Positions 13,089-24,510 of a DNA stretch of 64,000 nucleotides are shown in pieces. The notes below the pieces were generated by a model. The model saw only the letters and a list, made by a program, of their open reading frames with translations. It was not told the DNA's origin and made no database searches. Every line of letters begins with the position of its first letter. Position 1 is the stretch's first letter. Location: the NCBI GenBank assembly GCA_034401795.1, contig CM067359.1:148800568-148864567 (forward strand), given 5' to 3'. This DNA is from Chaetoderma sp. LZ-2023a. Taxonomy: Eukaryota > Mollusca > Caudofoveata > Chaetodermatida > Chaetodermatidae. Both the position numbers and the translations under genes were made by a program.

Positions 13089-13730
13089 TTAGTCATTCTT
13101 TTTCCTGTGTCTTGGGAATAAACGAGCCGAAAATCTGTGGATCATGCTGCCCTCATTATTACGATTAGCTGCATTAGCAGCTACCGTACCAGGGGTCATC
13201 CTTCCTGCAACAGCAGAATTTTTCATATCGGAGGCATGACGGTCCTCGGACGACAGGGGAAGTGGGAGGAGTGTGGGAGCGGTGATGTCCAAACCCGGTG
13301 TAACTCCTTGGGATATGGGCTGGTCTGGGCGGTGTACCACAATGGAGACAGGTGCCACACATGGGGTCTGTGGCACTGTCATTGGGGTATTGGGTAATGG
13401 ATGAAATGGGCGCAATGGAGCCAGCCTAACAGTAGCTGCTGGGAGAGGGAATGGAGCCGTGTTCAACTCGAGGGATTCTGTACATGGATGGATTGGTCCC
13501 GTATTTTGGGGGTTTGGTCTGGCGTTGCACCATGTTGTGCGGTTTTCCTGTTGTCTAGAACAGGCCAAGGTTTCATCAAACTTATTCACTCTCATGCTAT
13601 TTATTATAGGTTCCACCAGGCAGGGGTCATCCCACATTGGGACCACTTCATCCTCCGCTTGTGGCAACTCTAAACATAATAACATGAAGTAGATGGCAGT
13701 GGGAAGAGGAAGGGTGAACAACTTTTCCAT
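13089..13730 (-). CDS. Env-position third ORF of Gypsy-2
   Basis: 213 codons from ATG 13730, starting 83 bp before the end of the pol frame and overlapping it in another frame. The N-terminus has a basic Lys followed by a hydrophobic stretch (LFTLPLPTAIYFMLLCLEL) ending in Ala and then acidic residues, as in a signal peptide. One NxT glycosylation site (NRT) and four to five Cys follow, then a Pro/Thr-rich segment and a basic tail (RHRKKND). No transmembrane anchor or cleavage site is visible, so this is not a complete envelope protein. It may be a truncated env-like ORF or a fortuitous frame over the pol tail. Confidence 0.4.
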   Translation of the reverse strand: MEKLFTLPLPTAIYFMLLCLELPQAEDEVVPMWDDPCLVEPIINSMRVNKFDETLACSRQQENRTTWCNARPNPQNTGPIHPCTESLELNTAPFPLPAATVRLAPLRPFHPLPNTPMTVPQTPCVAPVSIVVHRPDQPISQGVTPGLDITAPTLLPLPLSSEDRHASDMKNSAVAGRMTPGTVAANAANRNNEGSMIHRFSARLFPRHRKKND

Positions 13731-14289
13731 CCTTCCCCTTTGACAATGCAAACGAAAACGTCTTCAGACACGGTTTTCCAGATCTGGTGGTCCCATGCAG
13801 AGGAGGAAATGGACGAATATGTATCTCGCCATCGTGCCCTGCGTTAGTTCCTTGTTCAGCCTGCCCCTGGCTTGGTAGGGGGAGAGGCGAACTAGTACCA
13901 TGGTGCTTTTGGCTAATGGGGGGAGCAACTATCTCCGTGGAGAGGTTTGTCGAGGTACCGGTGTCAGGTGTTTTGCTCAGTCCGAGCTCTGGCACCGGAC
14001 TATCATCAACACAAGGTTTTAACCGATCGAAGTGGATGACTGAGGTCAAACCATGCGAGGCGCGGATTTGGTAGGTCACGTCCGACTTCTTACCTACTAC
14101 CACATAGGGACCTTTCCACTGGTAACTCAGCTTACTCGGTACATTTGGTGAACATCGTGTGTCGCGAACACATACCGTTTTTCCTACCTCATATGGATTT
14201 ACATGTACACGACGACAGTCATGCCAGGTTTTCTGACGCCGGTGTATGGTGGAACGTGTTTCTCTTACTAGCTCATGGGTGCTACCCAT
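13648..14289 (-). pseudogene. pol: Gypsy-2 integrase C-terminal domain
   Basis: The frame includes the basic RRQKTWHDCRRVHVNPYEVG block, then YQWKGPYVVVGKKSDVTYQI, the WxGPY module, then VIHFDRLKPC. About 120 residues of Pro/Ser/Thr-rich tail follow to a stop at 13648. The segment is intact in itself but cut off from the upstream core by stops around 14,290-14,390. Confidence 0.82.
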
Positions 14290-14386
14290 TGCTGCATGCG
14301 TGCTGTGTATAGAGACAGTGAGTTTATTTCCCCAGGTATCCTAGGCATGGTTAGATCCAGGGGTAAGGCCAACTCGCAGCCTAGCA

Positions 14387-15140
14387 TTAACTTAGCAGGG
14401 TATAACCCGTGCTAGAATGCACTGAAGTGTGGTATGCCATTAACACATATGGGAGCCGTAGATCCCAATCTCGACAGTCAAGGTGTGTTTCTTTAGTCAA
14501 CATCACCGCTAGCGTTCTGTTGAATCTTTCCACCATGCCATCTCCTTGTGGATGGTATAGTGTATTGCGGGTTTTGACTATGTGAAACAATTTGCAGAGC
14601 TCAGATATTAACCAGCTCTCAAAATTACTATCTTGGTCAGAATATAATTCATGCAGCATACCAAAATGGCAGAATATATTGCCTGCAGTACCTCTGCTAT
14701 GGAAGATGCCTCTTGGTCGGGCAATGCAAAAGCTTCTACCCACTTCGTAAAATAATCCTGTAATACAAGGATGTATTTATTTCATTCATCCGTTGTATTC
14801 AGGGGGCCAAGCACATCTATTGCTACTCGTTCTCACGATGCACTAACAATCTTAGTTTGCAATGGTGCAAAGTGGTGCTGGCCAACAGCATGGCGCTGGC
14901 AGGGCACACATTTCGCTACCCATGCCTTTACACTATCGCATATGCCAATCCAGTTGAATCAGTGCTTAATCTGTTCTACCGTCCTTTCTATGGCTAGGTG
15001 GCCAGCATTGTCATGTAACTGTTCCAGTATCATGACTCTAAATCGCTCTGGTATCACTATTCTATCATTGAGATATAAGACACCATTATGCATTTGGCAT
15101 TCTTCATATCTCTGATAGTAATATTTGGCCATAGTGGATA
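14387..15140 (-). pseudogene. pol: Gypsy-2 integrase zinc-binding domain and core
   Basis: Upstream, in broken frames (about 14,760-15,060), are HDNAGHLAIERTVEQI and CVPCQRH, the HHCC module. The core then shows LYSDQDSNFES (second catalytic Asp, about 14,635), HPQGDGMVERFNRTL (catalytic Glu, about 14,540) and SSTGYTL. Residues of the core are retained, but the frame is interrupted between the zinc module and the core (AS-stop-ERVAIDVLGPL). Confidence 0.85.
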
Positions 15141-15189
15141 GTGGACTAACAGATTCCTTGGGAGGGTGTACCCCCTTGTGAAGCCAGGC

Positions 15190-15700
15190 CTACACATTTC
15201 GTGTCTGAGCGTCTGTGGTTTGCACTTTAGCCAACTTCACCGCATCCCAGTCCAAACATCGCAGCTCATGGAATGTTGGGAACGGTGATGTGTTTTGTGT
15301 TAGTATATTGACCACTTCTGGTTCATCCTCGAGTCCTATCATTCTCAAGGCATCGGCATTGCCATGTAATTTACCGGGTCTATGAACCACATTGAAGTTA
15401 TAGGCCTGCAGGGATTCCTGCTATCTTGCTACTTGGCTTTCAGGATCCTTCAGATTCCTGAGCCTCCATATCGAGGGATGATCCATATGCAACGTAAAGG
15501 GATGTCCATACAGAAAATGTTCATAATATTTGATGAAATGCACTGCTGCCAATAGCCCCCTCTTAGTGCTGGCGTACTGTTTTTCAGTTTTATTTAACGT
15601 ATGCGAACCATACCCTAGCACTTGATCTGTTCCATCCTCCAAGATCTGAGATAGAATGGCGTCTATAGCATAAGCAGATGCATCAGTATCTCAGATGAAA
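15190..15700 (-). pseudogene. pol: Gypsy-2 RNase H
   Basis: DASAYAIDAILSQI precedes an open stretch LEDGTDQVLGYGSHTLNKTE, then KRGLLAAVHFIKYYEHFLYG (Lys-Arg-Gly where the usual motif is RKE/RRELLA) and TLHMDHPSIWRLR. After a stop at 15421 it continues YNFNVVHRPGKLHGNADAL, the end of the domain. The E-L-L-A position reads GLLA, so the catalytic Glu is lost. Confidence 0.82.
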
Positions 15701-15722
15701 TCAAGGTTAAGGTTTGGGTGAG

Positions 15723-15962
15723 CTAATATGGGGCGGTCATCAAATGGTCCTTTAACTCTGTAAAGGAGACCTCACACTCTGTCGTCCATTCAACCGCTCT
15801 ATCTTCTTCTGTGCTCTGGAATAATGGTGCCGCTATCTCACTGAAATGGCGTATGTACCGTCTATAATACTGGTAGAGCCCAAGGAAGCTTCGAGTGGTT
15901 GTCACTGAAGCAGGGGTCTTCCAGTCGGCTACTGCTCGAGTTTTAGTGGGGTGAGTGGCCAC
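15723..15962 (-). pseudogene. pol: Gypsy-2 RT thumb/connection
   Basis: THPTKTRAVADWKTPASVTT, then FLGLYQYYRRYIRHFSEIAA and PLFQ, match the segment that follows the RT palm in Gypsy elements. The frame joins an FLGEVISADGVA-like block immediately upstream, which in intact elements lies about 50 residues after YLDD. Confidence 0.85.
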
Positions 15963-16591
15963 TCCATCAGCAGATATTACCTCGCCCAGAAATGTAATGT
16001 GGAAAGTACTTGTTCAATTAGCCATTCAAAGGTTCCCGGTGCATTGCATGGGCCATAAGGCATCTTGTGAAACTGAAACAGGCCATCACCGCAAACAAAT
16101 GCCATCTTTTCATGGTCCCGTTCATCCATGGCTACTTGCCAATAGTCGCTTGCAAGATCTAATGTCTGATCAGTTCTTGGGAAAGGATAGGCATCCTTAA
16201 CGCTTAAGTCATTTAAATGGTGGTAGTCAATAGAAAACTGCAGTGACCCATCTTTCTTGCCAGCTAGGAATATGGGACTTGCCCATGGAGATGCAGAAGG
16301 CACCATCATTCCTATTCTCAACATGTCATTGACTTGTTGGTGTGCTTCTGCTTCTTTGTGAAAAACTGTCTCTGTATTTATACAATAGATGGTGCACATC
16401 AGTTTTTGAGTGTGAGTTAATCCAACTGTGGCACGTAAATATAGGTCGTGTAGATGCTCAGATAGGTCCGTGTGAGCCGTTGTAGTGCTGGTGGGTGCTG
16501 TGGGAAGTGTTTCCACCGAATCTATGTCCATCAAATGGCCACAGCATACCCCAGGGACCAGGGTAATGGGGTTAGCGGTGCCGATAAACAC
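15963..16591 (-). pseudogene. pol: Gypsy-2 RT fingers/palm with active-site deletion
   Basis: Open from 16591 to 15977. GMMVPSASPWASPIFLAGKK, then DGSLQFSIDYHHLNDLSVKD and AYPFPRTDQTLD, lead to LASDYWQVAMDERDHEKMAF and MPYGPCNAPGTFEWLIEQVL. Two losses are visible. The residues between QTLD and LASDYWQV are missing, including the usual FSTLD context. Right after LSTLH the sequence jumps to FLGEVISADGVA, so the whole YxDD active-site segment is gone. Confidence 0.87.
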
Positions 16592-16599
16592 CTGGTAAT

Positions 16600-17067
16600 T
16601 CTAGCATTCATGGAATAACACATTTTGAGGCCAACATATATTCATGGTCAGATTCCAATAAAGGCACCTGTATCGACGGTGGCATTTCTAGCCATACCAC
16701 CAAATAAACAGGCACATTTATATATTACTTTATCCGGTATTGGAGAAAGTTTCTTTATCCCAGTTTCTTGGCCGTTTTTCGGTGGCACGGTATAGTCTTG
16801 TATGTATACAGTCTGCTTACCAATAATTTTAGCAAGATTCATTGGAGACTGAGGGAAGAATGGAGCGACTCGACGTTCTGCTGCCTGATAGGTTTTGGCT
16901 GTGATGGTATCAATGGTGTGGACGGTATGGTATCTATAGGAGGAGGCAGTTGCAGGGTTGGTGCCACAGTGGTAAAGCACCACATGTGCGGCCCACCGGT
17001 GGCAATGCATCAAAATACACTTAGTAGAAGTACAGAAGAAACTAGCCCAAATGTGTGGCTTACTCAA
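16600..17067 (-). pseudogene. pro: Gypsy-2 protease N-terminal part
   Basis: A frame of 139 codons ends in GGMARNATVDTGAFIGI, which carries the DTGA aspartic protease active site. It is followed by a frameshift and more broken protease-like sequence to RT. The upstream half (YIQDYTVPPKNGQETGIKKL) is a Gypsy gag-pol linker by position. Confidence 0.7.
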
Positions 17068-17439
17068 ACATCTTGGTTTGGTCTTTTTTTATCCATGGAT
17101 GCGAACGGTGTGATTTTTCAGACTCCGTGCTGTGAGGCGAGTCTGTTCATGACGATGAAAGAGATTGGTTGTTACACACCACTAGAGGACACCGTTATTG
17201 TGGTGACATAGCGGCTGGTCTAGTAGCTTGAATAAAAGTTGTTTCTGTTGTATTATTATTATTACCTACTAGTGCCGTTCTACATAAGAAAGGAGTTTGG
17301 GTGTGAACGACTGGGACTCAGGCGCCGTTCACCATATGGGAATTGGTATTTGGCACCATAGACACCATGCGTGTCTGTAGTACCATTGATTGGGTTTTTT
17401 TATGATATTATCATTCCTTATAGGTTCATAGGTTCAGCC

Positions 17440-17960
17440 GGAGGGGATAATGCTAAATTAATTTGAAAGGGTCTTGGTGAACCATGATTATTGGTATTAG
17501 ACCTGTGGGACTGGCCATGGCCTCTGCCACGTAGTGCAAAATTCTTTCGAGGTGGTGTATTTTGTCTGGTGTCTGCTTAAGTTACGGTATGTGAAACAGA
17601 TGCGGTGTCGGCAGTACTATTGGTACTGGTGTTGGTTACCTCATTAGCAGGGTGAAATTGATGTTTGGCGTTCTTTTCCCATTCCAGGAAGTCCTTTGTA
17701 CGAATGGCCGTGGCCGTTAACGTTTGTAGGATTCCGTGTTCTAACAGAAGCCCATGTGACTAATCACCTAATACGACTTGCCAGTTCAGGAAGAGTTTCA
17801 TTCGCATGCCGTCGTAAGTTCTTTAATTGTAAATGTCTAGTTTCTCCAGCAGCCGTATCTCAAAACCATTCTGACAATGCGTTTTCCAACTCACTATAAT
17901 TTGGTGTTATCTCAGACCCCATGTCAGCCAAAACCTGTAATGCTTTCCCAGATAGTTTTG
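17440..17960 (-). pseudogene. gag: Gypsy-2 gag fragment
   Basis: On the minus strand the frame reads KLSGKALQVLADMGSEITPN, then a capsid-like helix with LENALSEWF, a stop, and LKNLRRHANETLPELASRIR with another stop. Downstream is an RG-rich segment (ALRGRGHGQSHRSNTNNHGS) that may be the nucleocapsid/RNA-binding part. The fragment starts at the (CACG)n tract, so its N-terminus is absent. Confidence 0.7.
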
Positions 17961-17961
17961 T

Positions 17962-17962
<1 letters not shown>

Positions 17963-18026
<64 letters not shown>

Positions 18027-18038
18027 CACACACACCAA
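17963..18038. repeat. (CACG)n microsatellite
   Basis: About 16 units of CACG/ACGC followed by a short CA run. It marks the truncation point of the Gypsy-2 gag fragment. Confidence 0.97.
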
Positions 18039-20220
18039 ATGAAGTCCACCGGTAGATCCGAATTTGCGAATTTGCCTAAGGTATCGCAATCAATTGAGTT
18101 GTTTAAGTCTAAGACTGGAGAAAGCTAGACCCATATTGGATACATTTTATAGGCCTAAATTAAATCTCCTGTAGACGTAAGACAAACTATTTGTGACAAT
18201 CTAAAACATCAATTTTAACAAGCATTGATTACAATATCATTTAGGGATATACATTATGCCAGCAATGAGTGCCCGGGGTGGGGGGGGGGTGACTTCTCAT
18301 AAGCTACGTGATTAAACTACTTGAACAAGCAAATAACGCTGCATTCAGTTGCAAAGAGTATGCCAAAAATGCCCGTGGTCGGGCCTACACATTGCCACTT
18401 ATGTTTCCTGTCGTTCTAAACATAGGCCTACACATGCGTGCGTATCCTATATGTATGTGGGCGAGGAGGTAAATTCTGGGTATATATCTACCACTTCTTT
18501 GAATGTATGTATGCTAACGTATGAATTTACACATAACGACACTCACTCTCCCACGTTTTACTGGAGTAATTTGTAGGTGTACGTACTAGTGACAAATACT
18601 GGTCCTGAGCGTGTACAATTGTCGCGTATACTGAAAAAGCACATATGTGAGTGAAGATGCGCAAAAAAAACGTGACACTAATAATTTCTAACAGGTGGGT
18701 AAGATGAACTAAATTGTCATATTTAGATAGGCCTACGTTTATTAACAGTGCACAAATTTACGTTGGATAGCTTACGCGTCAAAGACTGTTTATTTACTAT
18801 AAGCTTTCATGGACGTCCGCATGAACTGAAAGAGAGACGATCGATAACCGATATGTCACTTTTGTCAGTCTTCGTTCTGAATTCGTTCATCTTATTTATG
18901 CGCTTCCATCACACGGAATGCTTGTTTTATCGCTCGGTGGTAATTTTCAATAAGCCCGGTGGTAATTTCTCAAAATAATATGCTTTGCATCAACGTGAAA
19001 ATATGCAGGCCCGTCGATTCCCCAACTGGCAGCCCCTCCCCACTGCACTCCCCCTCCCCATACACCTCCCCCACCATCCAACCATTGTTACGGTCATGTA
19101 ATATCGAATATTTTTCTTCGCGTATTCAACTGTAATCTTACTAGTGACACAGGCCTATGCATGGTAGGTAAAACCAGAAGGGTTTCTAATAAAACCTACA
19201 AACAGTTGGTCTCGAAAATGATGAGTATATGCTAAGCTTTAAAATCTTACACACGTTGAAGATTTCTGATGTCTATCCTGTATCTATGCTACGTATACGT
19301 TTTTATGAGATATACTTGACTATGAAGTCTCTTCCGTTTTGGGTAAGGTTTGTATGTAAGGTTGCTGCGACAACCCACCTTACCGAGAACGAAAGAAATA
19401 GATATCAGGTCGCCTCGTTTATAGATGAACTTTAACGATACTTGTATTTGATATCCGGGCCTGATCTGACTGACTACTAGAACTTGCAGGTAAGCTACGG
19501 TGATCTTCCGTAGTCTCCAGAGTCAACAACAAACTATGCGCCAAAGTTTTGCCTTGTATTGATATCACAAGGTGATCGTTTTATTCGCTATTTTAACTAT
19601 ACAGTAATTCTACAAAGTCGGTAACTTTTACTGTTACCAGTTTACGTATTTACGACAGATTTAATTTAATGTTTCCTAATCTTTCACAATGAACTAGCAT
19701 TACTCTCAGCTGCTCTGGTTTGCTATACTATTCAAATTAGCTCTTGCCTACTTAAAGCCATTCAGCAAGAGCGTTTCACAAGGTGCGAGGCGGACCGGAT
19801 CCCGAACTAAAGTTAAAGTCCCGTTTATATACCATTTTCGTTTCTATTCTCCCTCCATCTTGGTTTCGTACCGCCGGAAGTTGCTCTGATTCTCATTGGA
19901 TTATGACATCATTTTGACCAATCAAAACCCCGACCCTCCTTACAGGGGAGGACGCCTTTTACCTAGCGCGTTTGGGATTCATGTTTGATTAGCACGTCAT
20001 TTCTGACGAATGACTTGCCACAAATGACGGATGCTTATTTGATAGCAAGGCCTATTGGTGAATTAGCTTGCCTCTAATTGCTACGTTTTCGATAGTAACT
20101 TTCGGTTGTGCCCATTAGTGCCTACAGGAAGCCACTATGTCCATGTCCTGTCCATTACCTATTAGTCGACAATTTGTAGAATGCTAGAGTTAATCGGTAC
20201 ACTAGTTACCATTGCACCCA
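18039..20220. other. Noncoding, no gene seen
   Basis: It contains a poly-G run near 18,280 and a C-rich CTCCCC stretch near 19,020-19,075. Around 19,880-19,930 two CCAAT-type motifs (CATTGGATT and CCAATCAAA) occur within 45 bp of each other, without a clear TATA box or ORF. Confidence 0.4.
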
Positions 20221-20510
20221 GCTGCCTCCACTTATCTGGCCATGAGAATTCGTGGGAACACAGACCGCTACGTAATTAACTAAGTCCGTTTGTCATATCT
20301 AATTCCTTAATTGACTCCAACATTTCAAACTGGTGCTAATCATCAAAAGTCATACTCGATTCACAGCTGACTCCGCTTATCTGGCCACGAGAATTCGTGG
20401 GAACCACAGACCGCTACGTAATTAACTAAGTCCGTTTGTCATATTTATTTCCTTAATTGACTCCAACATTCCAAACTGGTGCTAATCATCAAAGGTCGTA
20501 CTCGATTCAG
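20221..20510. repeat. 145-bp tandem duplication
   Basis: Two adjacent units (20,221-20,365 and 20,366-20,510) are nearly identical. Each begins GCTGNCTCC and contains CTGGCCAYGAGAATTCGTGG, CGCTACGTAATTAACTAAG and GTGCTAATCATCAAA. Few differences imply a fairly recent duplication. Confidence 0.93.
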
Positions 20511-22163
20511 TTTCTGCGGATTGTACCCGCGCATTAACCGACGTATCCATTGCCAGTCATCCAGTGCTGATTATATATATCTAAATAATAAGATGCTATA
20601 GGTGATGCTCATACATTCAGATGCTCATGCATTCAATCATACACGGTGACATAGTCTTTTAGCTTACCTGGTGTTCAAACATGTAATTTCACTGAGGTCT
20701 TATACTCGTAAACATAAGATGTGCGCAGGGTCATGACTCCCTACGTACAGTCCGATATCTACAACGTGTACATTAAAGTATCTTGTCATTTACAGGCTAT
20801 TTTGTTCACGCACATTTCTATCGAGCCAAAATCGCCATTGAAGCAACCGTGTTCTCAAACATGTCTGGAAACATAAAAACGAGAAAAATCTGCCGCATTG
20901 GTTTTTCGAAGCTGTAGCCGTTTTTGCGTGATTCTAACCACACACCCACCCTCTAGGCCTACACCATGTAGCCTACATGGCCGCAGAAAAAAATGTCAGA
21001 ATTAAGGAAAATGCCTTGAGATCTCATAAAATTTTTGTTTTAGACAGGTAAGAAAGATCTAGCTGACCTACGTGTGTCTGTTTTTTGTATGCACATGTAT
21101 TTAATTCAGTAACAAAAAACTGTCATTCCGCTATGTAGGCTATATTATGTATGTTAAGTAAGAGCGCGCATTAGACTCTATGGTCAGTTGTTTATTTAGG
21201 GTTAAAATCAATCAACATTTAAATTTCTATTATTTTTATTGGCATAAGACCTGAAAAAGCTATTTTTATCTTTGCATAATCGGGAAAATGCCAGAAACTG
21301 TACTTATTTCCTGCTGAAGTTGAACGAAGCTGCATGTATTCAACGTTACGGTATAATAGCTTGTTCCACTATTACGATATTATTGACCCTGAAGAATTCA
21401 AAATCAAGGGAGGTAAGTCATCACGTAATTTCGTGTATTCGATCATACGCCGACTTCCCGGCTTAATATTAGCTATTTGGTGAATGTTAGACACATACAG
21501 CTGGTTTGTTATTAATTACTAGACAATAATGCCTTAAATACTTGTAAAATTGTACATAAAAGGGATTTCTCCAAATATGACCTTTAAGTGGAGTAAGTGG
21601 TTGGTTGTTGCGGAGTGCTGTTTTAATGCTTTGCTTGCCCTGAACATTTTTCGACAATCATCATTAGACGTAATCTCGTTTACCAAGTCACCTACTCTTT
21701 TGATGGCTAGTTCTTTCAATCGTTCATTGATTTGGTGCAGGATATAATTGGGGTTCTATTTTACTTCAGTTTGATGTTCATTTCAATTACTTTGATAGAT
21801 GCGTGTACGTTTAATCACAGTTCTACTTCTTGATCACCAGTGCAATTGAGTTAGATTACTATCAAACTGTACAATAAAAAAGGAATGTGTCGAATCTGGG
21901 AATAATATGATAATATACATTCGCTTAAAAATTTGAATAGTGAACTCCAAGAATCTCAATTCCATAGTAGGAATATATGTACATGTAAACTGTTGATTAT
22001 TTTAAGGGTCAGTTGACAAGAACTTACTGAAATTAAGTAATATGAAATAACTATTCAAGAACAGATAGGCCGTTATATATACAATATGGCATATACCATG
22101 CTTTTAAATATCCATTTAATGACATTTAGACATATGCCCGAATTTCCTAAGGGGTGTGAGTCG
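20511..22163. other. Noncoding, no gene seen
   Basis: AT-rich; only short chance ORFs. No repeat family was recognised until the family A element at 22,164. Confidence 0.45.
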
Positions 22164-22518
22164 ATGGACATTTCAATTTTTTGCTATCCCCGCCCATCTA
22201 TAGCTAAGCTCCACTCAAGAACGATCTCTGAACTCCCAGACTATCAATTTCCAGAAAACTATACAGGTAAGCTGTTGAATATTTTGAAACTAATTTGACT
22301 GGGTGCCCAGTCAAATTAGTTTCAAAGTGGTCACCAGAATGTTTTTTAAATAGTAAAGACATACAATTCGTACAACGGGTCGGACTATTAAGCGTTAAAG
22401 ACGGACTATGTTGAGTCATTCACGACGGCATGGTTATGACGACATCTCACACGTCCCGTATTTGATTATGACGTCAAAAGACGTCATGTGATGGATGGAT
22501 AAACTTGGAAAGGTCCAT
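22164..22518 (+). mobile_element. Family A inverted-repeat element, full length
   Basis: Begins ATGGACATTTCAATTTTTT and ends TGGAAAGGTCCAT, so the ends are inverted repeats of about 12 bp. Internal order shared by the family: CCCGCCCAT...AGCTAAGCTCCAC, AAACTATACAGGTAAGC, a long palindrome starting CTGTTGAATATTTTGAAA, TTAAATAGTAAAGACATAC, and a 3' part with TATGACGTCA. The palindrome loop is short here (TGGGTGCCCA), lacking the GCTGTTGCTGCC/GGCAGCAACAGC stem tip. No target-site duplication could be assigned. Confidence 0.85.
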
Positions 22519-22721
22519 CGGGTTGAAACGTTAACATCTACATAGTAATATTAGACGTTCCTATTTAGAGGTCCATGGATGAAAATAGAGTCCCTAGAGT
22601 GATGATTAGAACCGTGTTCATCTTGCATACAGTACAGCCCAGAAATAACTTACCACGTTTCTCAAGCAAAAAACAGAAATTTAGTTAGTACACTTTTGAA
22701 CACGATTTAAGAAATGTTCTG

Positions 22722-22828
22722 TTGAATATTTTGGAGTTAATTTGATTGGAAGACATTTCTGCTAAACTTTGCTACCTTCAATGTCTTCCAATCAGATTAA
22801 GTCCAAAATATTCAAGACACTTTATTTT
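22722..22828. repeat. Variant family A palindrome with a different stem tip
   Basis: TGTTGAATATTTTGGAGTTAA pairs with a right arm ending TCCAAAATATTCAAGACA, as in family A. The inner stem is TTGATTGGAAGACATT pairing with AATGTCTTCCAATCAG, unrelated to the usual CTGGGTGCTGTTGCTGCC. None of the family A flanks are present. Confidence 0.75.
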
Positions 22829-23294
22829 GTCTTGTAAATGTGTTTAGTTATTTCTGATCTGTACTGAATGTTAGGAAAATTCGTTACCCAGAGGTCTTCG
22901 TTGAGTCTCCGGGAGTTCAGCTGGGATGTTGACAGTTACACGGAGATAAATACGCGAATCATTTCTGCCAGGACCATTTACCATGCTGTAATTACTACCG
23001 GTCAAGGAATCATTATCTTACTAAATCCGGTATTTTACTATCATTGGTCAAGTATGGTTGTGGGTGGGTGATCAGTGGGCGCTCGCATCCGGTGCTGCCG
23101 GGTGATGCCTGTACGGTGCGGCTTCCTGAAAGCAATCTTTCTCCTGTAGCTAGAAGCTTATATGGTAATTTTTGTAATTACTGAATTCGCAAGTGACATA
23201 GTTGAACTGATTATTCTGAAAACAACCTGATCACGATATTAAAAGCGAAATGGATGGATCAAACCTGTCACCCAGCTCACTGGCGTCATAATCA

Positions 23295-23625
23295 ATGGCA
23301 CATTTACAGTTTATCCATCCATTATATGACGTTATAATCAGCTACGTGCCGATTTGGATGACGTCATAATCAATGACGCCATGAATGGCGCAAATATGTA
23401 TGTCACGAACGCTTAATTGAAGATGGACTAAGCGTTTTTGGTCGAATTGTATGTCTTTACTAATGAATGAACACTATGTTGAATATTGTGAAACTAATTT
23501 GACTCGGTACTTATTTAACTATAAGCAGCAACAGCACCTAGTCAAACTAGCTTCAAAATAGTCATCGTCTCACCTCTATAGTTACCTTGAAAACTGGATT
23601 CTTGAAAGTCATGGTACAAAATATA
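23295..23625 (-). mobile_element. Family A element, reverse, 5'-end lost
   Basis: Starts with the family's 3' end (ACAGTTTATCCATCCATTATA) and runs through TGACGTCA, the GTATGTCTTTACTA block and the palindrome, ending about 23,625 at TATATAAATCACGACG. The terminal CCGCCC part is missing. Confidence 0.8.
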
Positions 23626-23689
23626 TAAATCACGACGACGACGGCTGTGCATGTAGGCCTATCATTTTCTCTTATTTTATTTTAACCGT

Positions 23690-23910
23690 TTCGTGACGAA
23701 GCCGGTCAAACCGGCCTCTGTGTACAGTAATCTTCAGGAATGTCAATTTGCAGGCCAGGAGAAGATAGTTTTTGACACATTACCACTGGAATGACTGTCG
23801 AGCCAGTCATTCCAGATTCCAGTGGCAAATCTGCAAAAGCAGTCTTCTATTATGGACATTCAATATGCATATATTTTTATATTCTTGACCAAATTTAGGT
23901 ACTAAAGTGT
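23690..23910. repeat. Family C repeat (GCCAGTCATTCCAG hairpin)
   Basis: ACCACTGGAATGACT and GAGCCAGTCATTCCAG form a short hairpin, followed by TCTGCAAAAGCAGTCTTC and TGGACATTCAATATGC. Related copies occur at 30,228-30,475, 38,280-38,420 and 44,215-44,335, with weaker ones at 37,960-38,110, 57,368-57,440 and 57,628-57,705. Confidence 0.65.
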
Positions 23911-24125
23911 TAATAAATCATGACGATAAGGATGACGTCAATACGGAGTATTATGTATGTTTGATCTTTCCCGTATTGCACTATAGTATAAGGCTGAACA
24001 TTCGAGATCGTGTATAAATTTTTAAATGGTGGGGCATCGACGCAAAATTTGTAATATCGTGGACATATTTACTAGGCTGAGCTTGTCTTCTTATTCACAT
24101 TCGTCGCGTTCGCGATAGTGTATAA

Positions 24126-24510
24126 ATGGACCTTTCCGGTGTTAGCCATGCCTCGCCCATCTCTAGCTAAGCTCCACCCACACCTCGCTCGTGCTGGGAT
24201 CGATCGATCGCTGAACACCCTGACTATCAATTTCCAAAAAACTAGACAGGTAAGCTGTTGAATATTTTGAAACTAATTTGACTGGGTGCTGTTGTCAAAT
24301 TTGTTTCAAAATATTCAACAGCATGTTTATTAAATAGCAAAGAATTACAAAGATATACAATTCACACAACGTGTCGGACCATTTCGGATTTGGTGACGGT
24401 CTATATTGAACCCTTTGTGACGTAATGATTATGACGTCATCACGCACGCGCTGAGCTGATTATGACGTCATACGAGGTCTGATGAAGAATGGATAGTCTT
24501 GAAAGGTGAT
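24126..24510 (+). mobile_element. Family A element, full length
   Basis: Begins ATGGACCTTTCCGG and ends TCTTGAAAGGTGAT. It contains CAGGTAAGCTGTTGAATAT, a palindrome with a shortened tip, and two exact TGACGTCA octamers in GATTATGACGTCAT context. Confidence 0.88.

Larger units (their letters stand above)
13089..17960 (-). mobile_element. Degenerate Gypsy-type LTR retrotransposon (copy 2)
   Basis: On the minus strand the order is gag, protease, RT, RNase H, integrase and a further ORF in the env position. It differs in sequence from copy 1, so it is a different Gypsy family. Its gag is cut off at a (CACG)n tract near 17,960, so the 5' LTR and gag start are missing. The coding region has stops, frameshifts and a deletion of the RT active site. 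Confidence 0.9.

Noticed and set aside
17907..18089. Frames through (CACG)n reading Cys-Val/Ala-Arg repeats
   Set aside because: Microsatellite translation artefact.
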